A stretch of 64,000 nucleotides of DNA from Nonomuraea sp. SYSU D8015 (lineage in GTDB: Bacteria > Actinomycetota > Actinomycetes > Streptosporangiales > Streptosporangiaceae), in the NCBI RefSeq assembly GCF_008065375.1, contig NZ_VJYI01000002.1, positions 682,001 to 746,000 of the forward strand, given 5' to 3'. The notes beneath the pieces were generated by a model. That model was given only the letters and a program-made list of their open reading frames with translations. It was not told the DNA's origin and did no database searches. The position numbers and the translations under genes are program-made. Shown piece after piece: positions 23,633 through 32,301 of this stretch. The first letter of the stretch is position 1, and each line of letters opens with the position of its first letter.

Positions 23633-24510
23633 GGCCGCACCTCCGAGGGCTTGCGGAACTGCTCGATCATCGCCGCGTAGCCGCTGCCGCCGTGCCCGGC
23701 GGCCACGGCCCGCTCGGTCAGGGCCTTGATGAACCTCGGGAGTTCGGCGTTGACGCCGAGGGACTCGCTCTCGTGGACGAGGTGCTCCATCGCGGCCAGG
23801 TGCGTGTCGATGGTGGCGTCGAGGGCCGGGTACGAGCCGTCGTCGATCTGCTGGGCGTAGCCGGGCATCCAGTCGGCCACGGTCTTGATCGACGTGGTCG
23901 CCAGCGAGGCGAACGCGCCGGCGTCGACCCCGGCCGCACCCAGCAAGGCGGCCCCCTGCAGGAAACCGTTGCCGATGTTCCACATCAGGCTCAGCACGGC
24001 CACGTCGTACAGCGACGCAAGGCCATGATCCTCGCCCAGGTACGTCGTCCCCGCGCCGAGACTCCCCAACACCGGTTCATGCTGGTCGAAGGCCGATCGC
24101 GGACCGCTGTAGAGGACAACTGCGTCCGCCGTGCCGATGGCCGAGGGAATGGCCATGATGGCGCCGTCGAGGTAGGTGGCGCCCTGCCGCGCCGCCCACT
24201 CGGCGGTCTCACGGGCCGCCCGCGACGTTCCCGAGGTCAGGTTCACCACGACCCGGCCGTCGAGGGCCTCGCCCAGCGGATGGAGGAGCTCGTGCGCGGT
24301 CTCGTAGTCCGAGACGCAGACGACCACGAGCGGGCTGGCCGCGACGGCCTCGCCGACCGAGCCGGCGAGGCTCGCTCCCTGGGCGACAAGCTGGCCGGCC
24401 TTCGCCTCCGTACGGTTCCACACGGTCGTGGCGTGCCCGTCGCGCAGGAACGCCCCGGCCAGCGCCTGGCCCATCAGCCCCAGGCCGATGACTGTCACGC
24501 GATTCTGCAT
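23629..24510 (-). CDS. NAD(P)-dependent oxidoreductase, imine-reductase-like
   Basis: 293 residues. Rossmann motif VTVIGLGLMGQALAGAFL, NRTEAKAGQL after the second strand (NADP-type), and YLDGAIMAIPSAIG, a motif typical of imine reductases in the 6-phosphogluconate/beta-hydroxyacid dehydrogenase superfamily. The C-terminal helical half mediates dimerisation. ATG 24510 is chosen because AAGGAG lies six bases upstream; ATG 24564 would lie inside the MerR operator. First gene of a two-gene operon with the PPOX enzyme, divergent from a MerR regulator. Confidence 0.82.
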   Translation of the reverse strand: MQNRVTVIGLGLMGQALAGAFLRDGHATTVWNRTEAKAGQLVAQGASLAGSVGEAVAASPLVVVCVSDYETAHELLHPLGEALDGRVVVNLTSGTSRAARETAEWAARQGATYLDGAIMAIPSAIGTADAVVLYSGPRSAFDQHEPVLGSLGAGTTYLGEDHGLASLYDVAVLSLMWNIGNGFLQGAALLGAAGVDAGAFASLATTSIKTVADWMPGYAQQIDDGSYPALDATIDTHLAAMEHLVHESESLGVNAELPRFIKALTERAVAAGHGGSGYAAMIEQFRKPSEVRP

Positions 24511-24559
24511 CATGTGCTCCTTCGAGCCGGTTTCGGCGGTCATGGCAGAATCTTCAACG

Positions 24560-24575
24560 TTCATACCAGTATGAA
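24560..24575. promoter_or_regulatory. MerR-type operator
   Basis: Perfect inverted repeat TTCATACTGGTATGAA (minus-strand reading), immediately preceded by TTGACC (24581-24576) as a -35 element for the oxidoreductase operon; a -10-like TGAAGA follows at the long 19-base spacing typical of MerR-controlled promoters. Confidence 0.7.
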
Positions 24576-24592
24576 GGTCAAGGGGGAGTGGC

Positions 24593-25000
24593 GTGCTGAT
24601 CGGGGAGCTGAGTCGGCGGACCGGGATCCACACGCATCAGCTGCGGTACTACGAGGCCCAGGGCTTGCTCGAGCCCGCCCGCGGCGCCAACGGCTACCGC
24701 GAGTACACCGACGACGCCATCCTGACCGTGGCCCAGATCAGGCGGCTGCTCGAAGCCGGACTGTCGACCCAGGACATCGCGTACTTGCTGCCCTGCGCCA
24801 CCGGCGAGGGCCCCGACCTGGAGCCCTGTCCCGAGCTCCTGACCGCGCTACGGGAGCGCTTGCACGGATTGGACGAGCACATCGACATGCTCATCCGCTC
24901 CCGCCAAGCCCTCCATGACTACATCGACGCCACCGAGCGACGCGTGTCCGGGCAGTACCGGACGTGTGACTCCCCCACTCCGGAGCCGACTCGATCCTGA
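24593..25000 (+). CDS. MerR-family transcriptional regulator
   Basis: 135 residues. N-terminal winged helix IGELSRRTGIHTHQLRYYEA, then QGLLEPARGANGYREYTDDA, a MerR hallmark, followed by the dimerisation helix LHGLDEHIDMLIRSRQALHD. The C-terminal region is short and has few cysteines, so it is not an obvious metal sensor. Divergent from the imine-reductase/PPOX operon with a perfect operator between them, so it almost certainly controls both. Confidence 0.88.
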   Translation: MLIGELSRRTGIHTHQLRYYEAQGLLEPARGANGYREYTDDAILTVAQIRRLLEAGLSTQDIAYLLPCATGEGPDLEPCPELLTALRERLHGLDEHIDMLIRSRQALHDYIDATERRVSGQYRTCDSPTPEPTRS

Positions 25001-25319
25001 TCGCAGGCTCGGCCACGCCTGTCGGTGCCCTCCCGCCGGTGTCCCGTCCCGTCCCGGGACACCTCGGCAACACCCGCTCTCCCCGGTAGAACCCCAGGTC
25101 AATGAAGTGGCGGGGGAGCGTTCCGCGTCCCGTCTCCCTCCGTCGCGCTTCCCCGTGACATGACCGGCGCCCGAGGCTGTTCGCCATGACCCCGCCGTCG
25201 TCCTCTCCGCTCGCCGGCCGCCTCGGCCGCTGACATCCCACCCACCCATCACTGCGCACGCCATTGCCCAAGCGAGTACATCGTTCGCAACAAACGAACG
25301 ACGTTCACAAGGAGCCCCC
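25001..25319. promoter_or_regulatory. MFS promoter region with inverted repeat
   Basis: 319 bases with no gene. Just before the MFS ribosome site (AAGGAG) lies a perfect repeat CGTTCG (25282-25287) / CGAACG (25295-25300) with a 7-base spacer, a possible repressor site such as for a TetR-type protein; no such regulator is adjacent. Confidence 0.45.
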
Positions 25320-26642
25320 ATGGACGCGATCAACCCGCGCCGCTGGCTGATCCTCATCGTGCTGTGCCTCAGCACACTGGTCCTGGTCATCGACAACATG
25401 GCCCTGACCGTCGCGGTGCCGCCGCTGGCAGCCGATCTGGGCGCCACCGCACAGGACATCCAGTGGATCCTGGAGTCCTACATGCTGGTCTTCGCCGGCC
25501 TGCTGCTGACGGCCGGCTCGCTGTCCGACCGGTACGGCCGCCGCCGCATCATGATCATCGGACTGGTGCTGTTCGGCGCCGCGTCCCTGGCAGCCACCTT
25601 CGCCACCAGCCCGGCTCTGCTCATCGCGGCCCGGGTCGCCATGGGCGTCGGCGGCGCGCTCGTCATGCCCAGCACCCTGTCCATCCTCATCACCGTCTTC
25701 ACCGACGAGAACGAACGCCGCAAGGCCATGGCCGGCTGGGGCGCGGTCGCCATGCTCGGCCTGGTCGGCGGCCCCGTGCTCGGCGGCGCGCTGATCGCCT
25801 CGTTCGGCTGGGAGTCGGTCTTCTGGATCAACGTCCCCATCGCCGCGCTGGCCGTCACCGTCGTCGCGCTGGCCGCCTTCGTGATCTGGGAGCTGCGCAC
25901 CCCGCACCCGATGGTCCCGCTCAAGCTCTTCCGCGACCGCGACTTCGCCGGCGGCAGCCTGTCGCTCACCCTGGTCCAGGTCGGCAACGGCGGCCTGCTC
26001 CTGGTGCTCACCCAGTACCTGCAGTTCGTGCTCGGCTACACACCCACGCAGGCCGGGCTGGCCTTCATCCCGATGGCCATCGCCTCGCTCATCTTCAACG
26101 GCGTCGGCGCCGGCCTCGGCGCCAAGCTCGGCAACCGCGCCACCGCCGTGCTGGGCATGGTGGTGATGGCCGCCGGGTTCGGCCTGCTGGCCACCTCCTC
26201 CGACAGCTTCCTGATGCTGGCCCTCGCCCAGTTCGTCCTCGGCGCCGGCGGCGGCCTGGCCATGCCCACCGCCATCGCCGCCCTCATGGGCACCATCCCC
26301 GCCGAGCAGGCCGGCGTCGGCTCCGCGCTCAACGACACCATCCAGCAAGCCGGCGCCGCCCTCGGCGTGGCCGCCCTGGGCAGCCTGGCCACCAGCAGCT
26401 ACACGGCGGCCATGCCCGCCGGCGCGCCCGAGGCCGCGCGCCGCTCGATCGCCGCCGCCGTGACCGATCCGGCCCTGGCCGCGGCCGCCCGGGAGGCGTA
26501 CAACGCGGCGATGTCGACCGCCTTCGCCGGCGCCGCCGCCGGAGTGATCGGCGCCGCCGTCCTGGCCCTCATCCTCCTGCGCGGCCGCACCAAGGCCGCC
26601 GGCCCTGTCGGCGCCGACGCCGTCGTCGCCGCGCACCACTGA
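25320..26642 (+). CDS. MFS drug-efflux transporter (DHA2 family) lacking the central segment
   Basis: 440 residues. Helix 1 has LVLVIDNMALTVAVPPL (DHA2 D..A..VAxP pattern), then AGSLSDRYGRRRI (motif A), LGLVGGPVLGGALI (motif C) and WRESVFWINVP-like GWESVFWINVPIAAL. Members are usually 480-530 residues with 14 helices. Here NVPIAALAVTVV runs straight into LAAFVIWELRTPHPM, so the stretch normally holding the loop and helices 7-8 (about 60 residues) is absent while the frame is kept. The rest is intact, giving an apparent 12-helix protein. Confidence 0.82.
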   Translation: MDAINPRRWLILIVLCLSTLVLVIDNMALTVAVPPLAADLGATAQDIQWILESYMLVFAGLLLTAGSLSDRYGRRRIMIIGLVLFGAASLAATFATSPALLIAARVAMGVGGALVMPSTLSILITVFTDENERRKAMAGWGAVAMLGLVGGPVLGGALIASFGWESVFWINVPIAALAVTVVALAAFVIWELRTPHPMVPLKLFRDRDFAGGSLSLTLVQVGNGGLLLVLTQYLQFVLGYTPTQAGLAFIPMAIASLIFNGVGAGLGAKLGNRATAVLGMVVMAAGFGLLATSSDSFLMLALAQFVLGAGGGLAMPTAIAALMGTIPAEQAGVGSALNDTIQQAGAALGVAALGSLATSSYTAAMPAGAPEAARRSIAAAVTDPALAAAAREAYNAAMSTAFAGAAAGVIGAAVLALILLRGRTKAAGPVGADAVVAAHH

Positions 26643-26670
26643 CTCTCCGCCGCTGCCCCACGCACGTAGA

Positions 26671-26709
26671 GGAAGTCCCGTCCGATCGCGACGATCGGAC
26701 GGGACTTCC
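26671..26709. terminator. Strong hairpin terminator after the MFS gene
   Basis: Perfect 18-base-pair stem (26671-26688 with 26692-26709) and a three-base loop, between the convergent MFS and RidA genes. The longest hairpin terminator in the window; likely works for both strands. Confidence 0.8.
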
Positions 26710-26800
26710 CTCAACGTCCGCGTGGTCCCCCGCCGCACCGGAACGGCGGGCAGGCGCAATAAGGCCGCCCGGCGGTCACGACGGCCCCGTTCCCGACCTG

Positions 26801-27190
26801 CTACGCAATGGCGCGCCGCGCGTACACCTCGATCTCGATCTTCATGCGGGGATCGGCGAGGCCGCACATGACCATCGTGGCCGCCGGCCGGACGTCGCCG
26901 AAGTGACGGCGCAGGACCGGCCAGCAGGGCTCGAAGTCGGCCCGATCGGGCAGCATGTACCGCACCCGCACCACGTCGGCGAACGTGCACCTCGCCTCGG
27001 CCAATGCGGCCTCGATATTGCGCAGACACTGCTCGGCCTGCTCCACCACGTCGTCGGAGATCGTCATGGTGGCGTAGTCGAACCCGGTCGTCCCGGACAC
27101 ATGCACCCAGTCGCCGTCGACCACGGCACGGGCATAGCCGATCTGTTCCTCAAAGGTCGAGCCGCTGAGGATCGCACGTCGCTCTGTCAT
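26801..27190 (-). CDS. RidA-family enamine/imine deaminase
   Basis: 129 residues. VVDGDWVHVSGTTGFD, the helix EQAEQCLRNIEAALAEA, then DVVRVRYMLPDRADF and the closing KIEIEVYARR follow the RidA (YjgF/YER057c) fold. The catalytic Arg of the family (usually R in the I.VEV.A motif region) is not clearly in place, so it may belong to a RidA subgroup. Trimeric cytosolic protein that hydrolyses reactive enamines or imines. Divergent from a LysR regulator that probably controls it. Confidence 0.85.
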   Translation of the reverse strand: MTERRAILSGSTFEEQIGYARAVVDGDWVHVSGTTGFDYATMTISDDVVEQAEQCLRNIEAALAEARCTFADVVRVRYMLPDRADFEPCWPVLRRHFGDVRPAATMVMCGLADPRMKIEIEVYARRAIA

Positions 27191-27217
27191 GCGCCGAACG
27201 CTAGATGACCAGCACAG

Positions 27218-27264
27218 ATACGTCTAATACAGCCAAAGGGATGGCCTGATATCTCTAGGCGTAT
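27218..27264. promoter_or_regulatory. Inverted repeat between RidA and LysR genes
   Basis: ATACGTCTA (27218-27226) and TAGGCGTAT (27256-27264) are complementary at eight of nine positions across a 29-base spacer. The distal half covers the LysR start codon. Candidate LysR recognition/activation sites. Confidence 0.4.
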
Positions 27265-28195
27265 GGAGCGCCCCGAACTCCCACTCCCGCAGCTGCATGC
27301 CTTCGTCGTGCTCGCCGAGGAACTCCACTTCGGTCACGCGGCCGCCCGGCTGGGCATCGCCCAGCCGCCGCTGAGCCAGCAGATCCGGCGCTTGGAGGAC
27401 AAGGTGGGCCACCCGCTGTTCAGCCGCGAACCAGGACGCGTCGCGCTCACCCCGGCCGGCCGCGAACTGCTGCCCGCCGCCCGGCGGGCCCTCGCCGACC
27501 TCGCGGCCGGCCTGGCCGCGGCCCGGGCCGTCGGCAGCGGCCGGACCGGCCGCCTGCGGATCGGCTTCGCCGCCTCCCTCGCCCTCACCGTCCTGCCCGG
27601 CCTGCTGCGCTCCTTCCGGCACCGGTTCCCCGGCGTGCACCTGGACATCCACGAGATGACCACCGCGCCGCAGATCGCCGCCCTGCACGACAAGACCATC
27701 GACATCGGCCTGCTGCGCGAGCCCCCGGCCGACGAGACGGAGCTCGGCTTCAGGACGGTGCTCACAGAGCCCTTCGTGGCCGTGCTGCCCTCCACCCATC
27801 CTCTGGCCGCCCAACGGACCGTGCAGCTCGTGCAGCTGGCGGACTCTCCCTTCGTGCTGCTGCCCCGCGCGGTCGGCCCGCGACTGCACGATCAGATCAT
27901 CGGCTTGTGCACCGCAGCAGGATTCACGCCCGAGGTAGCCCAGCACGCAGTGGAGTGGCAGACCGTGTGCGCCCTCGTGGAGACCGGCCTGGGCGTCTCC
28001 CTGGCCCCGGCGAGCATCCGGCGCATCCGGCTCAAAGGCGTCGCCTTCCGCGGGATCGAGCCCAGCACCGCCCGGACGCGGGTCGCCGTCGCCTGGCGCA
28101 AGAACGACCAGAATCCCATGGTCAGGCACCTGCTGGCGACTGTCAGCCAAGCTCCGCCGGACAGACCCCGGCCGCGGACGGCCGCCGGCGAGTAA
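27263..28195 (+). CDS. LysR-family transcriptional regulator
   Basis: 310 residues. N-terminal helix-turn-helix LHFGHAAARLGIAQPPLSQQ followed by IRRLEDKVGHPLFSR, the LysR hallmark. The effector domain begins at about residue 90 with GRLRIGFAASLALTVLPGLL. Domain spacing matches the BenM/CatM group that responds to small organic acids. Divergent from the RidA gene, the usual arrangement for local LysR control. Confidence 0.88.
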   Translation: MERPELPLPQLHAFVVLAEELHFGHAAARLGIAQPPLSQQIRRLEDKVGHPLFSREPGRVALTPAGRELLPAARRALADLAAGLAAARAVGSGRTGRLRIGFAASLALTVLPGLLRSFRHRFPGVHLDIHEMTTAPQIAALHDKTIDIGLLREPPADETELGFRTVLTEPFVAVLPSTHPLAAQRTVQLVQLADSPFVLLPRAVGPRLHDQIIGLCTAAGFTPEVAQHAVEWQTVCALVETGLGVSLAPASIRRIRLKGVAFRGIEPSTARTRVAVAWRKNDQNPMVRHLLATVSQAPPDRPRPRTAAGE

Positions 28196-28328
28196 GAAGA
28201 CGCCCCCACCTCACGCCGGCGGTTCCTCACTCCTGATCCTCATGGATGGAATGATCATCCGAGGGGTTGCTCTTCCATGGGTCGGGAGCGTGGAGGCGAG
28301 GAGGGCCGCGTGCCGGGGCGTACCTCGG

Positions 28329-28934
28329 TCAGGGGCCGAACGCGCGGAGGGTGATTTCGACGAGCGTGTCGGCGTACTCCGGTGTGAGCGGACCGGAGCC
28401 GAGCAGCCAGCGCTGGTAGAGCGGGGCATACAGCACCTCGAGCACCAGGTCGAGGTCGGCGTCCGCGGCCAGTTGGCCGGCCCGTTGGGCGGTGCGCAAC
28501 CGTTCCTTCTTGGCCTCGTCGACGGGCCCGGCCAGCTTCTCGCGGTATTGGGCGGCGAGGGCGGGATCGCTGATGATCTCCATGTTGAGCGCCCTGATGG
28601 GCGCCTCGAACACCGGGTCTGCGAACTCGGCGACGGTCGCCCGCATGACGGTCTTGAGGTCGGCCTCGAGGTCGCCGGTGTCGGGCAGTCGCATGCCCTC
28701 TTGGCCCTCGCTGAGCGCCAGGATCGAGTCGAAGATCACCGCGCCCTTGGACGGCCACCAGCGGTAGATCGTCTGCTTGCCCACTCCCGCTCGCGCGGCG
28801 ATGGCTTCGATCGTCACCTTGGCGTATCCGTGCTCGGAGACCAGCTCGCGCGCGGCGTCGAGCACGGCCCGACGGGACCGCTCGCTGCGCCGAGCGGGGT
28901 TCGGCTGTCTGGGGTTGGACACGTCCGGAAGCAT
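28329..28934 (-). CDS. TetR-family transcriptional repressor
   Basis: 201 residues. Helix-turn-helix VTIEAIAARAGVGKQTIYRW, then WPSKGAVIFDS, a TetR_C_11-like pattern. The C-terminal ligand domain has no recognisable specificity. ATG at 28934 follows the family start. Divergent from an SDR gene, with repeats containing GAGACG/CGTCTC between them, so it is probably the local repressor of the SDR and of itself. Confidence 0.87.
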   Translation of the reverse strand: MLPDVSNPRQPNPARRSERSRRAVLDAARELVSEHGYAKVTIEAIAARAGVGKQTIYRWWPSKGAVIFDSILALSEGQEGMRLPDTGDLEADLKTVMRATVAEFADPVFEAPIRALNMEIISDPALAAQYREKLAGPVDEAKKERLRTAQRAGQLAADADLDLVLEVLYAPLYQRWLLGSGPLTPEYADTLVEITLRAFGP

Positions 28935-28950
28935 ATCACCTAACGAGACG

Positions 28951-29021
28951 AGACGTTCCGTCTTGACATGAGGGTGGCTTGTCCTCATACTCGCTTGAAG
29001 CGAGACGGGCCGTATCGTCTC
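28951..29021. promoter_or_regulatory. Two TetR operator candidates between TetR and SDR genes
   Basis: AGACGTTCCGTCT (28951-28963; arms AGACG/CGTCT, 3-base centre) and GAGACG (29002-29007) / CGTCTC (29016-29021) with an 8-base spacer. Both use the same half-site AGACG. They flank the divergent promoters, as expected for an autoregulated TetR system. Confidence 0.55.
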
Positions 29022-29039
29022 ACAAGCTGAGGAGATTGC

Positions 29040-29861
29040 ATGACGACTGCCCGAACATGGTTCATCACCGGCGCCTCGAGGGGCCTGGGCAGGGCCTTCG
29101 CCGAGGCGGCACTCGCCGCCGGAGACCGCGTCGTGGCCGCCGCGCGCGACCTCGGCCCGCTCGACGGCCTGGCCGCCGCCCATCCGGACAACCTCGTACG
29201 GTTGACGCTGGACGTCTCCGACCGCGCGGCCGTGCGGACGGTGGTGGACCGGGCGGTGGCGGCGTTCGGCCGACTCGACGTGGTGGTCAACAACGCCGGC
29301 GCGATGCTGCTCGGCATGGTCGAGGAGGCCACCGAGGAGCAGATCCGAGCTCAGTTCGACGTCAACTTCTTCGGCGCGGTCTGGGTGGCCCAGGCTGTGG
29401 TGCCGTACCTGCGGGCGCAGGGGTCCGGCCACATCCTGCAGATCACGTCGATGGGGGCCGGTGGAGGGTTCGCCTCTGTCGGGTTCTACTCGGCGAGCAA
29501 GACAGCGCTCGACTCGGTTAGTGAGGCCCTGGCGATGGAGGTGGCGCCGTTCGGGGTCAAGGTGACGATCGTGGGGCCGGGCGGGTACGGCACCGACCTG
29601 TTCACGCGGGGCACCACGACGACGGAGCCGCGCCCGGAGTACGAGCCGCTGCGTGCCCAGTTGGCCGAGATGTGGGGCGAGGACGCCGGTCCCGACCCGA
29701 GCACCGCGGCCCCGGTGATCATGGAGTTGGCCGGCCTGGCGGAGCCGCCGCTGCGGCTGATCGTCGGCTCCGCCTCGTACGACATGGTCCAGCAGATGGA
29801 CCAGGCCCGCGCCGAGGAGTACCGGGCCTGGGAGCACCTCAGCCGGAAGGCGCCGGGCTGA
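29040..29861 (+). CDS. Short-chain dehydrogenase/reductase (SDR)
   Basis: 273 residues. Cofactor motif TGASRGLGRAFAEAAL, NNAG at about residue 84, catalytic Ser in ITSMGAGGG and Tyr-Lys in FYSASKTALDSV, then VTIVGPGGYGTDL. Classical NAD(P)-dependent SDR, close to the oxidoreductases often found beside TetR repressors. Substrate not predictable. ATG 29040 lies just after one TetR operator candidate. Confidence 0.87.
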   Translation: MTTARTWFITGASRGLGRAFAEAALAAGDRVVAAARDLGPLDGLAAAHPDNLVRLTLDVSDRAAVRTVVDRAVAAFGRLDVVVNNAGAMLLGMVEEATEEQIRAQFDVNFFGAVWVAQAVVPYLRAQGSGHILQITSMGAGGGFASVGFYSASKTALDSVSEALAMEVAPFGVKVTIVGPGGYGTDLFTRGTTTTEPRPEYEPLRAQLAEMWGEDAGPDPSTAAPVIMELAGLAEPPLRLIVGSASYDMVQQMDQARAEEYRAWEHLSRKAPG

Positions 29862-29931
29862 CCCGTGCGGGGAGGCATGGAGGCACCCGGTAAGCGATCT
29901 TCGACCCTGATCCACACCGATCGAAAAGGAA

Positions 29932-31632
29932 GTGGACGCTCTGCGTACTGCCGCCCAACCGGCACTCAATGAGATCACCAAGCGCTACGGCACCCGTGTC
30001 GTCCTGGACCGGGTGTCACTCACCGTCAAGCCCGGAGAGCGGATCGGGGTGATCGGCGACAACGGGTCGGGCAAGTCCACCCTGCTCAAGCTCATGGCAG
30101 GCGTCGAGCGGCCGGACAACGGCGAGCTCGTGGTCGTCGCGCCCGGCGGCGTCGGATACCTGCCGCAGTCGCTCGCGCTGCCACCGCAGGCGACGGTGGC
30201 CGACGCCGTCGACCTGGCGCTGGCCGACCTGCGCGAGCTCGAAGCCCGGATGCGGGTGGCCGAACGGTCGCTCGGCGCGGCAGGCATGGACACATGCACC
30301 GCAGCGGAGGCTGGCACGGGCCTGGATGTCTCCGCAGAGCTGGATGTCTACACGGGGCTGGTGGCGGAGTTCGAGGCACGGGGCGGCTACGAGGCCGACA
30401 CCCGTGTGGAGGTCGCGCTGCACGGGCTCGGACTGCCCGGGCTCGACCGGAGCCGCCCGCTGGGCACGCTCTCCGGTGGCGAACGCTCCAGGCTCGCTCT
30501 GGCCGCCACGCTGGCGTCCGACCCTGAGCTGCTGCTGCTCGACGAGCCGACCAACGACCTGGACGACCAGGCCGCGGCCTGGCTCGAACAGCGCCTGCGC
30601 GCCCACCGGGGCACTGTCGTCGCGATCACGCACGACCGGACGTTCCTGGAGCGGGTGACCACCGCCATCCTGGAGGTCGCCGACGGGAGGGTGCGCCGCT
30701 ACGGCGACGGGTACGCCGGATTTCTCACCGCCAAGGCCGCCGAACGTGCCGCACAGGCTCGGGCCCACGAGGAGTGGAAGACGGAGCTGGACAGGCATGC
30801 CACGCTGGTGGCGGCCAACGCGGGCCGGCTGGCCACAATCCCTCGCAAGACGGCCAAGGCGGGCATGGGGACCGGGGCCTGGCGGGCGCGCTCGCGTACA
30901 CACGGGGCCGCCGGACGCATCCGGCAGTCCCAGCAGCGGCTACGGTGGCTCACCGACCACCCGGCGCCGCCGCCGCCCGAGCCGCTGCGCTTCACCGCCG
31001 CCCTCGCCACCGCCGGAGCCGCCGCCGGTACCGAGGTGGCCGCGCTCGACGGCGTGCTGGTGGCGGGGCGGCTCCGCCTGGATTCCCTGACCGTCCGCGC
31101 CGGTGAGCGGCTGCTCGTCACCGGCCCGAACGGAGCGGGCAAGACCACGCTGATGCGGGTGCTCGCCGGAGAGCTGCGGCCGGACGCGGGCGAGGTACGG
31201 CGGGCCGGCCGGGTCGGCTTCTTCCGACAGGACGAGCTGGACACCGACGATGTACGGCGGGCCGGGGTCCTTCGGCAGGAGGACCGGACCGTGCTGGGGG
31301 CCTACGCGCACGGGCGTCCCGGGAGCCTGGACGAGCACGCGGACGCGCTGCTCGCCCTGGGCCTGTTCCGCCCATCCGACCTGGGGCTGCGCCTCGAGGA
31401 GCTCTCCTATGGGCAGCGGCGCCGGATCGAGCTGGCACGGCTGGTGAGCGAGCCCGTGGACCTGCTCCTGCTCGACGAGCCGACCAACCACCTGTCACCG
31501 ATGCTCGTGGAGCAACTGGAGGAGGCGCTGTCCTCTTTCCGTGGCGCGCTGGTCGTGGTGACGCACGATCGACGCCTGCGGGCCGCGTTCACCGGCTCCC
31601 GCCTGGAGCTGGACGGCGGCACGGCGACGTAG
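29932..31632 (+). CDS. ABC-F family ATPase (ribosome-protection type)
   Basis: 566 residues without membrane segments. Two nucleotide-binding domains: Walker A GDNGSGKST (about residue 43) with signature LSGGERSRLALA and LLLLDEPTNDLD, and Walker A GPNGAGKTT (about residue 400) with LSYGQRRRIELAR and LLLLDEPTNHLS. A linker of about 80 charged residues joins them. This is the layout of actinomycete antibiotic-resistance ABC-F proteins (TlrC/CarA type), which dislodge drugs from the ribosome. The GTG start follows AAAAGGAA. No biosynthetic genes are adjacent. Confidence 0.87.
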   Translation: MDALRTAAQPALNEITKRYGTRVVLDRVSLTVKPGERIGVIGDNGSGKSTLLKLMAGVERPDNGELVVVAPGGVGYLPQSLALPPQATVADAVDLALADLRELEARMRVAERSLGAAGMDTCTAAEAGTGLDVSAELDVYTGLVAEFEARGGYEADTRVEVALHGLGLPGLDRSRPLGTLSGGERSRLALAATLASDPELLLLDEPTNDLDDQAAAWLEQRLRAHRGTVVAITHDRTFLERVTTAILEVADGRVRRYGDGYAGFLTAKAAERAAQARAHEEWKTELDRHATLVAANAGRLATIPRKTAKAGMGTGAWRARSRTHGAAGRIRQSQQRLRWLTDHPAPPPPEPLRFTAALATAGAAAGTEVAALDGVLVAGRLRLDSLTVRAGERLLVTGPNGAGKTTLMRVLAGELRPDAGEVRRAGRVGFFRQDELDTDDVRRAGVLRQEDRTVLGAYAHGRPGSLDEHADALLALGLFRPSDLGLRLEELSYGQRRRIELARLVSEPVDLLLLDEPTNHLSPMLVEQLEEALSSFRGALVVVTHDRRLRAAFTGSRLELDGGTAT

Positions 31633-31709
31633 CGGGTGGGCGAACACTCTGGCCTGCGTATGGCCTCGACGGGTAGGCGACACGGAGACCCAACAGCAAG
31701 GAGTTCACC

Positions 31710-32174
31710 ATGACCTACACCGAGAAGATGCTGGACGCCTACCCGGCCCAGATCAACCTCGACCACCGGCAGCTGGCCGCCGTCATCGACGCGCTCGAAG
31801 CCTGCGCCCAGGCCTGCACGGCCTGCGCCGACGCGTGCCTGTCGGAGCCCGCCGACCGGTTGGCCATGCTGAGCCGGTGCATCCGCGACAACCTGGACTG
31901 CGCCGCCATCTGCTCAACCACCGCAGCGGTCCTGTCGCGGCACACCGGCTACGACGCCAACCTGTCGCGCGCCCAGGTGCAGGCCGCGATCCAGGCGACC
32001 AAGACCTGCGGCGACTCCTGCGCCGAGCACAGCGACCGGCACGAGCACTGCCGCATCTGCGCAGAGGCATGCCGGGAAACCGAGCAGGCGCTCAACGCCC
32101 TGCTGCCTCAGCTGGAGCCGACCTCGGCAACCGGCCCGCCCAGCCAGGCCAGCCCGCAGCAGCAATCGCAATAG
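31710..32174 (+). CDS. Four-helix-bundle copper-binding protein (Csp-like, DUF326)
   Basis: 154 residues with 12 cysteines arranged along helices: ACAQACTACADACLSE, RCIRDNLDCAAICSTT, TCGDSCAEHSDRHEHC and RICAEACRET. This is the cysteine pattern of copper storage proteins (Csp/DUF326), which hold many Cu(I) ions inside a four-helix bundle. No signal peptide, so it corresponds to the cytosolic Csp3-type. The C-terminal 20 residues are Pro/Ser/Gln-rich and probably disordered. ATG 31710 with an AAGGAG ribosome site. No copper regulator is adjacent. Confidence 0.85.
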   Translation: MTYTEKMLDAYPAQINLDHRQLAAVIDALEACAQACTACADACLSEPADRLAMLSRCIRDNLDCAAICSTTAAVLSRHTGYDANLSRAQVQAAIQATKTCGDSCAEHSDRHEHCRICAEACRETEQALNALLPQLEPTSATGPPSQASPQQQSQ

Positions 32175-32301
32175 GGCCCTACATCCTGCCTTCACGTCGG
32201 CAACGGGAAAGGAGGTTACGCGGGGCTGCTGCTGCGACGTCAGCGAGAGCGAGGCGGCCCCCGCTCTTCGGGAAGACCTTACCGTCAAAGGCCCGTCCGG
32301 A

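Noticed and set aside
25364..27208. Long plus-strand frame over the MFS and RidA region
   Set aside because: Arg/His/Pro-rich shadow of the MFS gene; passes through a strong terminator.
29932..31632. ABC-F gene as a marker of an antibiotic gene cluster
   Set aside because: No biosynthetic genes nearby; more likely stand-alone resistance or housekeeping.
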